Shown piece after piece: positions 26,396 through 34,314 of a stretch of 64,000 nucleotides of DNA. A model generated the notes under the pieces. That model made no database searches and was not told the origin of the DNA. It saw nothing but the letters and a program-made list of their open reading frames with translations. The translations under genes were made by a program, and so were the position numbers. Location of the stretch: the NCBI GenBank assembly GCA_044226485.1, contig JBGAGY010000017.1, forward strand, positions 1 through 64,000, given 5' to 3'. The stretch's first letter is position 1. Each line of letters begins with the position of its first letter. Source of the DNA: UBA6663 sp044226485. GTDB taxonomy: Bacteria > Chloroflexota > Anaerolineae > Anaerolineales > UBA6663.

Positions 26396-28441
26396 CTACG
26401 CCTTCACCGGCGCGGCCGCCAGGGCCGCCCGGCGTCGCTCCTGAGCCTCAGGCCAGGCCGCCACGAGGGTGCCAAGGATGAAGACCAGGCCGCCCGCCCA
26501 GATCCAGTTCACGAGCGGGTTCAGATAGATCTTGAACGTCGCGCCGCTGGCCCCGATGTCTTGCCAGTCGACGAGCAGGACGTAGAAGTCGTCTTCGATC
26601 GAGCTGCGCACACCCGGGATGGTCATGGGCTGCTGGCTGTCGAAGTAGAAGTCGCGCCGCGGATAGAGCTGCCCGAGCAACTGGCCATCGCGGTACACGC
26701 TCACTGTCGCGCGATCGACCTGCCGGTTGTCGTCCATCATGAACTCGTCAAGCTGGTCGTAGATCATGACGTAGCGGCCGATCGTCATCTGCTCGCCGGG
26801 CACCAGGCGCCCCTGCGTTTCCTCCTGGAAGAAGTTCGTGCCGATCACGCCGATGGCGATGAGCACGACGCCCAGGTGGATGGTGTAGCCGCCGTAGCGG
26901 CGCCGGTTGCGCGCCATCAGGGTGCCGAGCGCCGTCCAGGCGTTCTCATGGTTGGTGCGCATGCGCGCGACGGTGCCGCGATAGAACTCAAGGATGGTCG
27001 TGCCGGTGACGAAGGCCGTGATCCAGAAGCCGATCAAGGCGCCAGGGTTCGTGATGCCGAGGACGACGATGACGATGACCACCACCAGCGAGATCGCGAA
27101 CGGCACCAGCATCAGCCGACCGAGTTGCCTGGCCGAGGCTTTGCGCCAGGCCATCAGCGGCGCGACGCCCATCAGCAGCACGAGCGCCGCGAACTGCGGG
27201 CCGGTCACCTGGTTGTAGAACGGCGGGCCGACCGTGATCTTCTGGCCCGTGACGATCTCGGAGATCATGGGGAAGATCGTGCCCCAGAAGACCGAGGCCG
27301 CGATGCCCATGAACAGCAGGTTGTTGAGCAGGAAGGCGCCTTCGCGCGAGACAGGCTCCTCCAACGGAGCATCGTCGCGCAGGTGATCCCACTCGCGGAA
27401 CAGCAGGACCATCGAGACCACGAAGGTGAAGCCGATGAAGGTGAAGAAGGCCGGGCCGATCGCGCTCTGAGCGAAGGCGTGCACCGACGAGAGGACGCCG
27501 GAGCGGGTCAGGAAGGTGCCGAAGACCACCAGTGCATACGTCAGGATGATCAGCACCATGTTCCACTTCTTGAGCATGCCCCGCTTTTCCTGGATCATGA
27601 CCGAGTGCAGGAAAGCGGTGCCGGTCAGCCACGGCATGAACGCCGCGTTCTCGACCGGGTCCCAGCCCCAGTAGCCGCCCCAGCCCAGCACGTCGTAGGC
27701 CCAGCGGCCGCCGAGGATCAGGCCGAGCGACAGGAACAACCAGCCGACCAGAGTCCAGCGGCGGGTCGTCTGGATCCACTGCGCGTCGGTGCGGCGGTTC
27801 CAGAGCGCAGCCATCGCGAAGGCGTAAGGGATGACGAAGCTGACGAAGCCGAGATAGAGCATCGGCGGGTGGATGATCATGCCCGGGTGGCGCAGCAGCG
27901 GGTTGAGGCCGCGGCCGTCGGTGGCCGTGAACGCGACGGTGCTGGCCGGCTGGACCATGGCCTGCACGATCTCGCCATTGGTCGTCTGCCACATGAAGGC
28001 GAAGGGGTTCTCAACGAAGACCGTCAGGCCGACGAAGAACGCCAGCGTGACCATGGCGGCCACGATCACGGCCGGCATCATGTCGCGGTCCTTGTCCCAG
28101 CTGCGGAGCATAGCGACGCCGGTGAAGGTCGACATGAGCCAGGCCCAGAAGAGCAGGCTGCCGGCCTGGCCGCCCCAGAGCGCCGTGACGCGCAGGTAAG
28201 TCGGCATCGCACGGCTGGTCACTTCGGCCACGTAGCCGACCTCGAAGTGCTCGGTGACGAGCAGAAGGATCAGGCACAGCGCCGACAGGGTCAGCAGCGG
28301 CCAGGTGAGGAACGCGGCGCGACGCGCGCTCTCGAGCATGGCAGCGTCGGGCTTGCGGATGTGAGCGATGGCCGTGCCGGCGGCGTACAGGCCGCAAGCC
28401 ATCGACAGAACCAGGCTGAGGTAACCCAGTAGGGCGAGCAT
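26396..28441 (-). CDS. ccmF: cytochrome c heme lyase subunit CcmF
   Basis: The 681-residue polytopic protein carries the tryptophan-rich WWD-type loop (YWGWDPVENAAFMPWL), conserved His residues, the early WGGQAGSLLFWAWL segment and the late TIHLGVVLIAIGVIGTNFFQ helix. CcmF takes heme from holo-CcmE and joins it to CXXCH sites on the outer face of the membrane. It starts two bases after the ccmE stop. The heme-export genes ccmA, ccmB and ccmC are not in the window, so they must lie elsewhere. Confidence 0.96.
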   Translation of the reverse strand: MLALLGYLSLVLSMACGLYAAGTAIAHIRKPDAAMLESARRAAFLTWPLLTLSALCLILLLVTEHFEVGYVAEVTSRAMPTYLRVTALWGGQAGSLLFWAWLMSTFTGVAMLRSWDKDRDMMPAVIVAAMVTLAFFVGLTVFVENPFAFMWQTTNGEIVQAMVQPASTVAFTATDGRGLNPLLRHPGMIIHPPMLYLGFVSFVIPYAFAMAALWNRRTDAQWIQTTRRWTLVGWLFLSLGLILGGRWAYDVLGWGGYWGWDPVENAAFMPWLTGTAFLHSVMIQEKRGMLKKWNMVLIILTYALVVFGTFLTRSGVLSSVHAFAQSAIGPAFFTFIGFTFVVSMVLLFREWDHLRDDAPLEEPVSREGAFLLNNLLFMGIAASVFWGTIFPMISEIVTGQKITVGPPFYNQVTGPQFAALVLLMGVAPLMAWRKASARQLGRLMLVPFAISLVVVIVIVVLGITNPGALIGFWITAFVTGTTILEFYRGTVARMRTNHENAWTALGTLMARNRRRYGGYTIHLGVVLIAIGVIGTNFFQEETQGRLVPGEQMTIGRYVMIYDQLDEFMMDDNRQVDRATVSVYRDGQLLGQLYPRRDFYFDSQQPMTIPGVRSSIEDDFYVLLVDWQDIGASGATFKIYLNPLVNWIWAGGLVFILGTLVAAWPEAQERRRAALAAAPVKA

Positions 28442-28443
28442 CG

Positions 28444-28983
28444 TTACTTCGTCCCTCCATCGGCCTGGGCGGGCACCGACTGCTCATAGCGCGTCGGGCA
28501 CTTGAGCAGCAGTTCGTCGGCGTAGAAAACGCCGTCCTCGCCGATCTTGCCGGTCACGATGGCCTGGGCCTCGTTCTTGAGCAGGTCGGGCAGGGGCTGG
28601 TTGTGCACCACGACCTTGATCCGATTGGCGTTCGTGTCGAGCACGGCGTTGTGCAGCACGGCCGCCAGGCCGCCGTTGGCGTTGATGACGTTGTCGTCCA
28701 CCGGGACCTGGGCCATCTCGAACGAGATGGTCAGGGTTTCGGCATCGTAAGTGATCGTGTCGCCGATCACGGCGCCCGAGGCGCGCAGGTTCTTGCCCAC
28801 CAGGGCCGAGCCCTTCGCCGTGATCTCGTCGACCGAGTAGAAGTACTGGGCCGTGCTGGTCAGCGTGTTGGCGATCAGGAACACGATCGCGCTGACGATG
28901 GCGACGCCGCCGAGGATGAACTTCATGCGTCCGTTCGAACGCGTGGCGGCCAGAGGGCGTGGGGCGGTCGCGGTTTGGGTCAT
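28444..28983 (-). CDS. ccmE: heme chaperone CcmE, Cys-type (CXXXY) variant
   Basis: The 179-residue protein has one N-terminal helix (about 20-40) and a beta-barrel domain with FYSVDEI, GKNLRASG and a late KIGEDGVFYADELLLKC segment. The heme-binding residue of common CcmE is a His in HxxxY. Here it is Cys162 in CPTRY, so the motif is CXXXY. That variant is known from archaea, some deltaproteobacteria and others (called System I*). ATG 28983 was chosen because it has AAGGAAGAG upstream and the longer frame shows no similarity. It is the first gene of the core ccm block, 37 bases after a zinc-ribbon protein. Confidence 0.92.
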   Translation of the reverse strand: MTQTATAPRPLAATRSNGRMKFILGGVAIVSAIVFLIANTLTSTAQYFYSVDEITAKGSALVGKNLRASGAVIGDTITYDAETLTISFEMAQVPVDDNVINANGGLAAVLHNAVLDTNANRIKVVVHNQPLPDLLKNEAQAIVTGKIGEDGVFYADELLLKCPTRYEQSVPAQADGGTK

Positions 28984-29020
28984 GGTCTCTTCCTTTGTCT
29001 TCTCAATCGCGTTTCTACCA

Positions 29021-29995
29021 CTAGGACGTCTTGACCGGCGCGCCGCACCTTCGACAGAAACGGTCGTCGACGGCCAACGGCTCACCGCATTGAGTGCAGA
29101 ACTGGCGTTGCGCACCAACGGCCTCCATGCGAGGCGTCGGCCCAGCCGCCGTAGGACGGGTTGTCTCAACCGTCGCTCGGCCCACGCGGCGGGAGCGACG
29201 ATGCGAACTCCGAGGCTCTTCAGGTTCCTGTCGGCCGCGCAGCCAGACGATCACGATCAGAACGATGGCCACAAGGGCCACGGCGGCGCTGGCCAACCAG
29301 GGCGTGTAATCCGGGGCGGGGGTCGCGACCGACGCGACCTCGACTGTGGGTTGCGCGCTGGAACCGGTCGACCCAGTGTCGATCTGATCGACCGTCAACG
29401 CTGAACCCGATTTAGTGTAGCTGAACGTCGTCGAAATCGTATCGCCGGCTTCGAGGGCGCCCAGGTTCTGTCCATAATAACTTAACCCGAATTCCCCGGG
29501 TGCCGGAGACCCAAACTCTGCGGGTAGCTTAAGGTCGGTCGCGCCGGCGGGCTGCTGAACGCGGAAGGTGGCTGCGCCGATCGAAACAGGGGTCTGCCAG
29601 GTGTAGGCGTAGGTCCGGACGTCGCCGTCCCGGGTCAGGGCCGGGTCGTAATACTCGACCCGGAAATGGGGCTGCTGCAAGGTCAGGGTGACGGCGAAGG
29701 CCTGGCCCGCGGGCGCCGTCGTGTACTGAGCGTTCATCAGCGATCCATCGGTCGCCTGTTCAGCCACCGCAAAGGGTTCGACGGGCAAGGTCAGCGTCAC
29801 GGTGGCCGGCAACGTCGTATCGGGCAGCAGGGCCCCGTCAACCAATACCAGCACGCCTTCCTTGTCGAACTCTGGCCAGAAAGCGACCTGCAGGGACTCG
29901 AGGCCGACAGGCGTCTGGGCGCGGGCAACGGGCAGGCCCACCAGGAGGCCTCCCAGCAAAGCGACGAGTGTGGCGAAACGATTGAGTGCGCGCAT
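29021..29995 (-). CDS. exported beta-rich protein with C-terminal zinc ribbon
   Basis: The 324-residue protein has a cleavable signal (LLVGLPVARA), an extracytoplasmic part of about 200 residues that looks beta-rich, a membrane helix (about 222-244) and a cytoplasmic tail with Arg-rich linker and one zinc ribbon (CTQCGEPLAVDDRFCRRCG). The ribbon is closely similar to those in the CcmI-like protein. Its place directly before ccmE suggests a role in cytochrome maturation, but I recognise no family for the outer domain. ATG 29995 is preferred because the signal peptide begins there. Confidence 0.75.
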   Translation of the reverse strand: MRALNRFATLVALLGGLLVGLPVARAQTPVGLESLQVAFWPEFDKEGVLVLVDGALLPDTTLPATVTLTLPVEPFAVAEQATDGSLMNAQYTTAPAGQAFAVTLTLQQPHFRVEYYDPALTRDGDVRTYAYTWQTPVSIGAATFRVQQPAGATDLKLPAEFGSPAPGEFGLSYYGQNLGALEAGDTISTTFSYTKSGSALTVDQIDTGSTGSSAQPTVEVASVATPAPDYTPWLASAAVALVAIVLIVIVWLRGRQEPEEPRSSHRRSRRVGRATVETTRPTAAGPTPRMEAVGAQRQFCTQCGEPLAVDDRFCRRCGAPVKTS

Positions 29996-30130
29996 AAGGC
30001 CTAGTCGGATAGGTTGGAATCCTAGCGGAGGCATGAAACTCGGGTTAGTGCAGATTATCCCAGTGAAATTTGACTAATGTCATCGGAAAAGACAACCTGA
30101 GAAAAACCTGAGTTTCGGCCCCTGACGGCA

Positions 30131-30163
30131 CATGAGGGCTCGCGATGGTCGCGAGCCCTCATG
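30131..30163. terminator. hairpin terminator after the multiheme cytochrome operon
   Basis: A perfect 15-bp inverted repeat (CATGAGGGCTCGCGA and its complement) with loop TGG lies 30 bases after the stop of the NapC-type gene. It separates that operon from the ccm operon. No strong T-run follows. Confidence 0.65.
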
Positions 30164-30193
30164 TCGGAACCTTAATCAGGGACGGGGCGACGC

Positions 30194-31885
30194 TTACTTC
30201 TCAGGCAACCCGTCGGCGATCCACTGCTTGACGACGGCGAGCGCCTCGGGGCTGAGCAGACCGAAGTGTTCGCCGGACTGGATCTGGATCAGTTGGCTGT
30301 TCTCGGGATCGCCGGCGATCACGACGAAGCCGTTGTCGCTCCCGCGCGTGATGCCTTCATATGTCACGAGCACGAGGCCGTTCGACGGATCGGTCGTGCC
30401 GTGGCAGAGACCGCACTCGGCCTCGAATGCCGGCTGCAGCGACTCGTAAGTCGGAACAAGGACGCCCAGATTGACTTCAGGCTCGGGCGGCGGCAGCTGG
30501 GCCAACGCCAACTCGCGCAGACCCGGCGCATCGAAGCCCGCAAACTTCCAGGCCGAGCCGTGGCAGGCCGAATTCGAGCAGAACGACGTGTTGCTGGTGC
30601 CGCCCGGATCGGTCACGGTGTGGCACTTCTGGCAGGTGCGGTCGAAGTAGTCGCGATGCGCGGCCATCCAGTTGGTGCTCTTGTGAGTGTCCGGGATGGC
30701 GCCGCGGCTGATCTCGATATCGGTGACGAAGTCCTCACGGCCCGCCACCACCGGCACCGAGTGACATAGATTGCACTCGAGCGGGATCGCCGTCTTGTCA
30801 GCGGTCAGGTGCTTGCCATCGTGACAGCGGAAGCAGCCCGCGAAGTTCTCGTGGCCGAGGTTGTTGGGATGCGAGTCCCAGTCGACCTTCTGCTCCGGAT
30901 ATACGGACTGCGTGTAGATGTCCTGCAGGGTCTTCACGGCAGCCTGGACGGTTTCCTTGTTGCTGGCGTAGTAGTCCGGGTGCGCGATGCGATAGTACTC
31001 CTCGAGCCCGGCGATGCCGTTGAGCGCGAGTTCGGTCGAGCCATACGACGCGCGCAGCACCTCGACGCCCTTCAATCGGAGCTCGGGCATCGATGCGTCG
31101 AGCACTCCGCGTTGCATGGCTGTCTCGACCGATTCTTCGGGCGAGTTGATCAGGTGCGAGATGCGGTTGTGGCACGTGATGCAGTCCATCTGCTTCAGAT
31201 CCGCATCAGCGATCTTGGTCGGATCGACATCCGACTCTATGTCCTTGTACTCGGTCACTGTGCCGTCATCGGCCGTGACGCGCACGTACGGGATCTCCTG
31301 ATCGTGCTCGTCGCTCGCGTAGTACTGAACGTCGTTCTCGATGTGCCAGTGGATGCCGTTGCCGAGGCCGGCCTGCTTCGAACCGCCGCCGGTCTTGAGC
31401 ACCAGATAGATATCGTAGGGCGTGTTGGCTTCGTCCGTCGCGTAGTGGCGGATCGATCGCAGGCTGTCGTCGGCGAACTTTTCGGGAGAGTGGCAGCGTT
31501 CACAGATCTCGCGAGCGGGGCGCATGTCGTGCGCCATGATCGGGTAGGTGTAGGTCGTGAACGCCTGGGCGATCAGGTGCCGCATGTCGCCGGCTTTGCG
31601 CAGGAACTGATTACCGAAGAACTCGCGCCCGATGTGGCACTCCGTGCACGAGATGCGCGCATGCGGCGACACGAGGTAAGCGTTGAACTCGGGCGGCATC
31701 GTGTGGCACTGCGTGCCGCAGAACTGGGGTGAGTTCGTGTAATCCCACGCGTAAGCGCCGCCGACGAACAACCCGAAGAACAGGAGCACAAGGGTGAGGT
31801 ACCCCATCCACATCGCCGACCGGCGAGCGCCGGGTGGCGGGAAGAAGAAGTCACGCACCGCCGAACCGATCCGCTTCAGCAACAT
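30194..31885 (-). CDS. NapC/NrfH-type membrane-anchored nonaheme cytochrome c
   Basis: The 563-residue protein has an N-terminal anchor helix (about 25-45) and an extracytoplasmic part with nine heme sites: seven CXXCH (CTECH, CERCH, CITCH, CFRCH, CNLCH, CQKCH, CGLCH), one CX3CH (CGTQCHTM, first site) and one CX4CH (CSNSACH). The first site directly after the anchor, followed by Met, is the NapC/NrfH hallmark, where quinol is oxidised. The last about 75 residues form a single-heme domain also found at the end of the neighbouring cytochrome b. It is therefore a candidate quinol:cytochrome oxidoreductase. It ends the cytochrome operon. Confidence 0.88.
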   Translation of the reverse strand: MLLKRIGSAVRDFFFPPPGARRSAMWMGYLTLVLLFFGLFVGGAYAWDYTNSPQFCGTQCHTMPPEFNAYLVSPHARISCTECHIGREFFGNQFLRKAGDMRHLIAQAFTTYTYPIMAHDMRPAREICERCHSPEKFADDSLRSIRHYATDEANTPYDIYLVLKTGGGSKQAGLGNGIHWHIENDVQYYASDEHDQEIPYVRVTADDGTVTEYKDIESDVDPTKIADADLKQMDCITCHNRISHLINSPEESVETAMQRGVLDASMPELRLKGVEVLRASYGSTELALNGIAGLEEYYRIAHPDYYASNKETVQAAVKTLQDIYTQSVYPEQKVDWDSHPNNLGHENFAGCFRCHDGKHLTADKTAIPLECNLCHSVPVVAGREDFVTDIEISRGAIPDTHKSTNWMAAHRDYFDRTCQKCHTVTDPGGTSNTSFCSNSACHGSAWKFAGFDAPGLRELALAQLPPPEPEVNLGVLVPTYESLQPAFEAECGLCHGTTDPSNGLVLVTYEGITRGSDNGFVVIAGDPENSQLIQIQSGEHFGLLSPEALAVVKQWIADGLPEK

Positions 31886-31919
31886 ACCCCCTCCTTCGAT
31901 GTCTGTTCGGGCGCGAGGG

Positions 31920-33062
31920 TCACTCTTCAGGCGCGCCGTTGGCGATCCAGAGCGTAATGCGTGTCAATTCCTCGGGCGACAGGATGCCCGGGTGTTCGCC
32001 GGCGGTCTGGACGGCGATCAAGCGGCTGGCTTCCGGCGACGCGCTGTTGATGACCGAGCCGTGAGCGCCGCCGTTTTGAAGTTCAGCGTAGCTGTTCATC
32101 GACAGGCCGCCGGCGTCGCCGTGACAGCCCGTGCACTTGGCCGCGATGAGCGTGCCGATGTAGCCGTTCCAGGTCAGGCTGCTGACGGGCGGAGGCGTGG
32201 GCGAAGGCGGCAGAGGCGTCGGCGTCTGGGGCAGATAGGCCTCGACGGTCGGGCGCGCCGGAACCGTCGCGACGGCCGTCTCTTCGAAGGTGATGAACCA
32301 GAGCACACCGGCCAGCAGCACCACGGCGGCCACGCTCGCGACCGGCAGGAACTTGCGTTGCCGATCCTTCATCGCCATCGGCTCAACAGGGCGATCCGCG
32401 GTGCCGGCCTTGATCTCGGCCAACTCGATCGGATGCTCGTGTTGCATCTCCTCTTCGGAGAGCTTGCCCGTCCACATGCTTCGGTTGAACCGGCGGAAGT
32501 GCACGCCGTAGAAGTGCCAGATCAGAATCGAGAGCACGGCGAGCAACGCTTCGCCGCCATGGGCAGCCTTGGCCGCCGGGATGGCCTGACCGGGCAGGAA
32601 GCGCGCCGCCGCAATCGGGTTCCAGAGAATGAAGCCCGTCACGGCCATCACGATCGTGCCCCAGACAAAGGCCCAGTACTCGACCTTCTCCTCGAAGGTG
32701 TAGCGCCCCATCTTGGGCCAGATCTTGCTCAAGCCGATGTTGTGAGCGAACACCTGCCAGGCGTCGAGGGCGTCCTTGATTCCGGGCAGCATCGTCATGC
32801 GCGTGCGCTTGACGTACAGCTTGTAGGCCAGGAGGATGAGGTGATAGCCGGTGGCCAGCAGCAGCACCGTGGCGGAAAAGCGATGGACGATGCGCACCGT
32901 CTCGATGCCGCCCAACGCCGCGATCATGGCCTCGGCCCACGGCTCCGTCGCGAACTTCTGCGGCACACCGGTGATGGCCAGCACCGTGAACGACAGCAAC
33001 TGCGTCAGGTGCTCGACCCGCTGCGCAAGCGTGAACCTCACGTACCCTGTTTGCTTGCTCAT
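31920..33062 (-). CDS. diheme b-type cytochrome fused to a monoheme c domain
   Basis: The 380-residue protein begins with four or five membrane helices of the cytochrome b561/formate dehydrogenase gamma type. Candidate heme b ligands are in QRVEHLTQLLSF, VRIVHRFSATVLLLATGYHL and WHFYGVHF. A further helix, a Pro/Thr linker and a C-terminal domain with one CTGCHG heme c site follow. That domain matches the end of the NapC-type protein next door (PGILSPEELTRITLWIANG against GLLSPEALAVVKQWIADG). It should pass electrons between the quinone pool and periplasmic cytochromes. The start overlaps the upstream stop (ATGA) with GGGAGG before it; the longer open frame is a shadow. Confidence 0.88.
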   Translation of the reverse strand: MSKQTGYVRFTLAQRVEHLTQLLSFTVLAITGVPQKFATEPWAEAMIAALGGIETVRIVHRFSATVLLLATGYHLILLAYKLYVKRTRMTMLPGIKDALDAWQVFAHNIGLSKIWPKMGRYTFEEKVEYWAFVWGTIVMAVTGFILWNPIAAARFLPGQAIPAAKAAHGGEALLAVLSILIWHFYGVHFRRFNRSMWTGKLSEEEMQHEHPIELAEIKAGTADRPVEPMAMKDRQRKFLPVASVAAVVLLAGVLWFITFEETAVATVPARPTVEAYLPQTPTPLPPSPTPPPVSSLTWNGYIGTLIAAKCTGCHGDAGGLSMNSYAELQNGGAHGSVINSASPEASRLIAVQTAGEHPGILSPEELTRITLWIANGAPEE

Positions 33063-34291
33063 GCGTGAGCGCCTCCCTTCACGCGGCGGTAGATCCGCCT
33101 GCCCGCGTCGGTGAGGACGAACACGACCATGCCACCCACTACAATCGGGATGAAGTACTTGTAGAAGACGTCGACGAAGTACACCAGCGGGTTGTGCTCG
33201 GCGCTGGGCACGTAGTGGCTCAGCCACGAGTCAGGGAACGATGCCGTGGCATCCGGGTGGCAGCGCTGGCAGGTGTTCAGCAGGTTCTGCTTGACCTCAA
33301 GGCCCTTGGCCGGATCTTTGGTCGAACTGATGTCATGGATGCCGTGGCAGTCTGAACAGACCGGCTTGTTGGTCTCCTGACCAGGGTGCTCGCGCTCGAA
33401 CAGGGTCACCGTCGTGCCATGGAAGTCGGCGATGTAGGTGTCAAGCACGTCCGTCGTCAGCTTGTAAGGCTCCATGCGGACGGGGTCGGTGTGACACTTG
33501 GCACAGGTCTGCGGCGAGCTAAGGCGGAACTCAGTCGTCGTCGGATCGGCGACGTTGTGGACGCCGTGGCAATCGATGCAGGTGGGCACGTCGGCGTTGC
33601 CGCCCGGTTGGTCGGCCAAGCCGAGCAGCGCCGCGCCGTGAACAGACGCCTTGTACTGATCGTAGATGCCGCTATGGCAGCGCGCGCACGTCTGCGGAAT
33701 GGCGAGCCGCGCGTTAGGCCACAGTTCGTCGGTGGTCGGGTTAGTCAGTTGCTTCTGGTAATGCGGGTTGTGACAGTCGGTGCACACCGCGGCGTCGCGG
33801 TTGCCGTCGTCGAGCGCGGCCTGGTGCACGCTGTCGTGGGTCTTCTCGAAGTTGCTTTCGTGGCACTGTTTGCAGGTCTGATAACTCTGCAGTGTGACAT
33901 CACGCAGGTCTTGTTCGGTGGCCTCGGGATGCGGGTAGGAGCGGATGGTCGTGTGGCATTGCACACAGGCATAGCCGCCCTCGCCATGCACCGAGGCGTT
34001 GTATCCAGCCGTGTCGATGCTGAGGTATTGTTGCTCGCCGCTCGGCAACGTGCGCACCTGACCCGATTTGCCGTGGCAACCCAGGCAATAGTCGTTGCTG
34101 ACGCCAGGCTCTTGCACCGTATCCGCTGACACGTCGGACGACACAGACGCGGCGATGTCGCTGAGCGGTTTAGCCTGGGCCGGCTGGGTGGTCGTGCCGG
34201 CAAGCCAGGCCAGCAGGCCGAAGACGGCCGCACACGCGACCACCCCCAGCAGCCAGGCTCCACGTCGATCACGCAATCGCAGTTGTTTCAT
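33059..34291 (-). CDS. membrane-anchored nonaheme cytochrome c
   Basis: The 410-residue protein has an N-terminal helix (about 10-32), nine CXXCH sites (CLGCH, CVQCH, CKQCH, CTDCH, CARCH, CIDCH, CAKCH, CSDCH, CQRCH) and a C-terminal helix near residues 380-400 (FIPIVVGGMVVFVLTDAG). His residues between the motifs are frequent, so bis-His ligation is likely. It resembles NrfB-like or doubled tetraheme electron carriers rather than an enzyme. It lies between the octaheme lipoprotein and the cytochrome b, which it probably reduces or oxidises. ATG 34291 was chosen; a GTG at 34318 overlapping the upstream stop is an alternative that only lengthens the cytoplasmic end. Confidence 0.85.
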   Translation of the reverse strand: MKQLRLRDRRGAWLLGVVACAAVFGLLAWLAGTTTQPAQAKPLSDIAASVSSDVSADTVQEPGVSNDYCLGCHGKSGQVRTLPSGEQQYLSIDTAGYNASVHGEGGYACVQCHTTIRSYPHPEATEQDLRDVTLQSYQTCKQCHESNFEKTHDSVHQAALDDGNRDAAVCTDCHNPHYQKQLTNPTTDELWPNARLAIPQTCARCHSGIYDQYKASVHGAALLGLADQPGGNADVPTCIDCHGVHNVADPTTTEFRLSSPQTCAKCHTDPVRMEPYKLTTDVLDTYIADFHGTTVTLFEREHPGQETNKPVCSDCHGIHDISSTKDPAKGLEVKQNLLNTCQRCHPDATASFPDSWLSHYVPSAEHNPLVYFVDVFYKYFIPIVVGGMVVFVLTDAGRRIYRRVKGGAHA

Positions 34292-34314
34292 GCTCGCTGG
34301 CCTCTTCACGGGCG

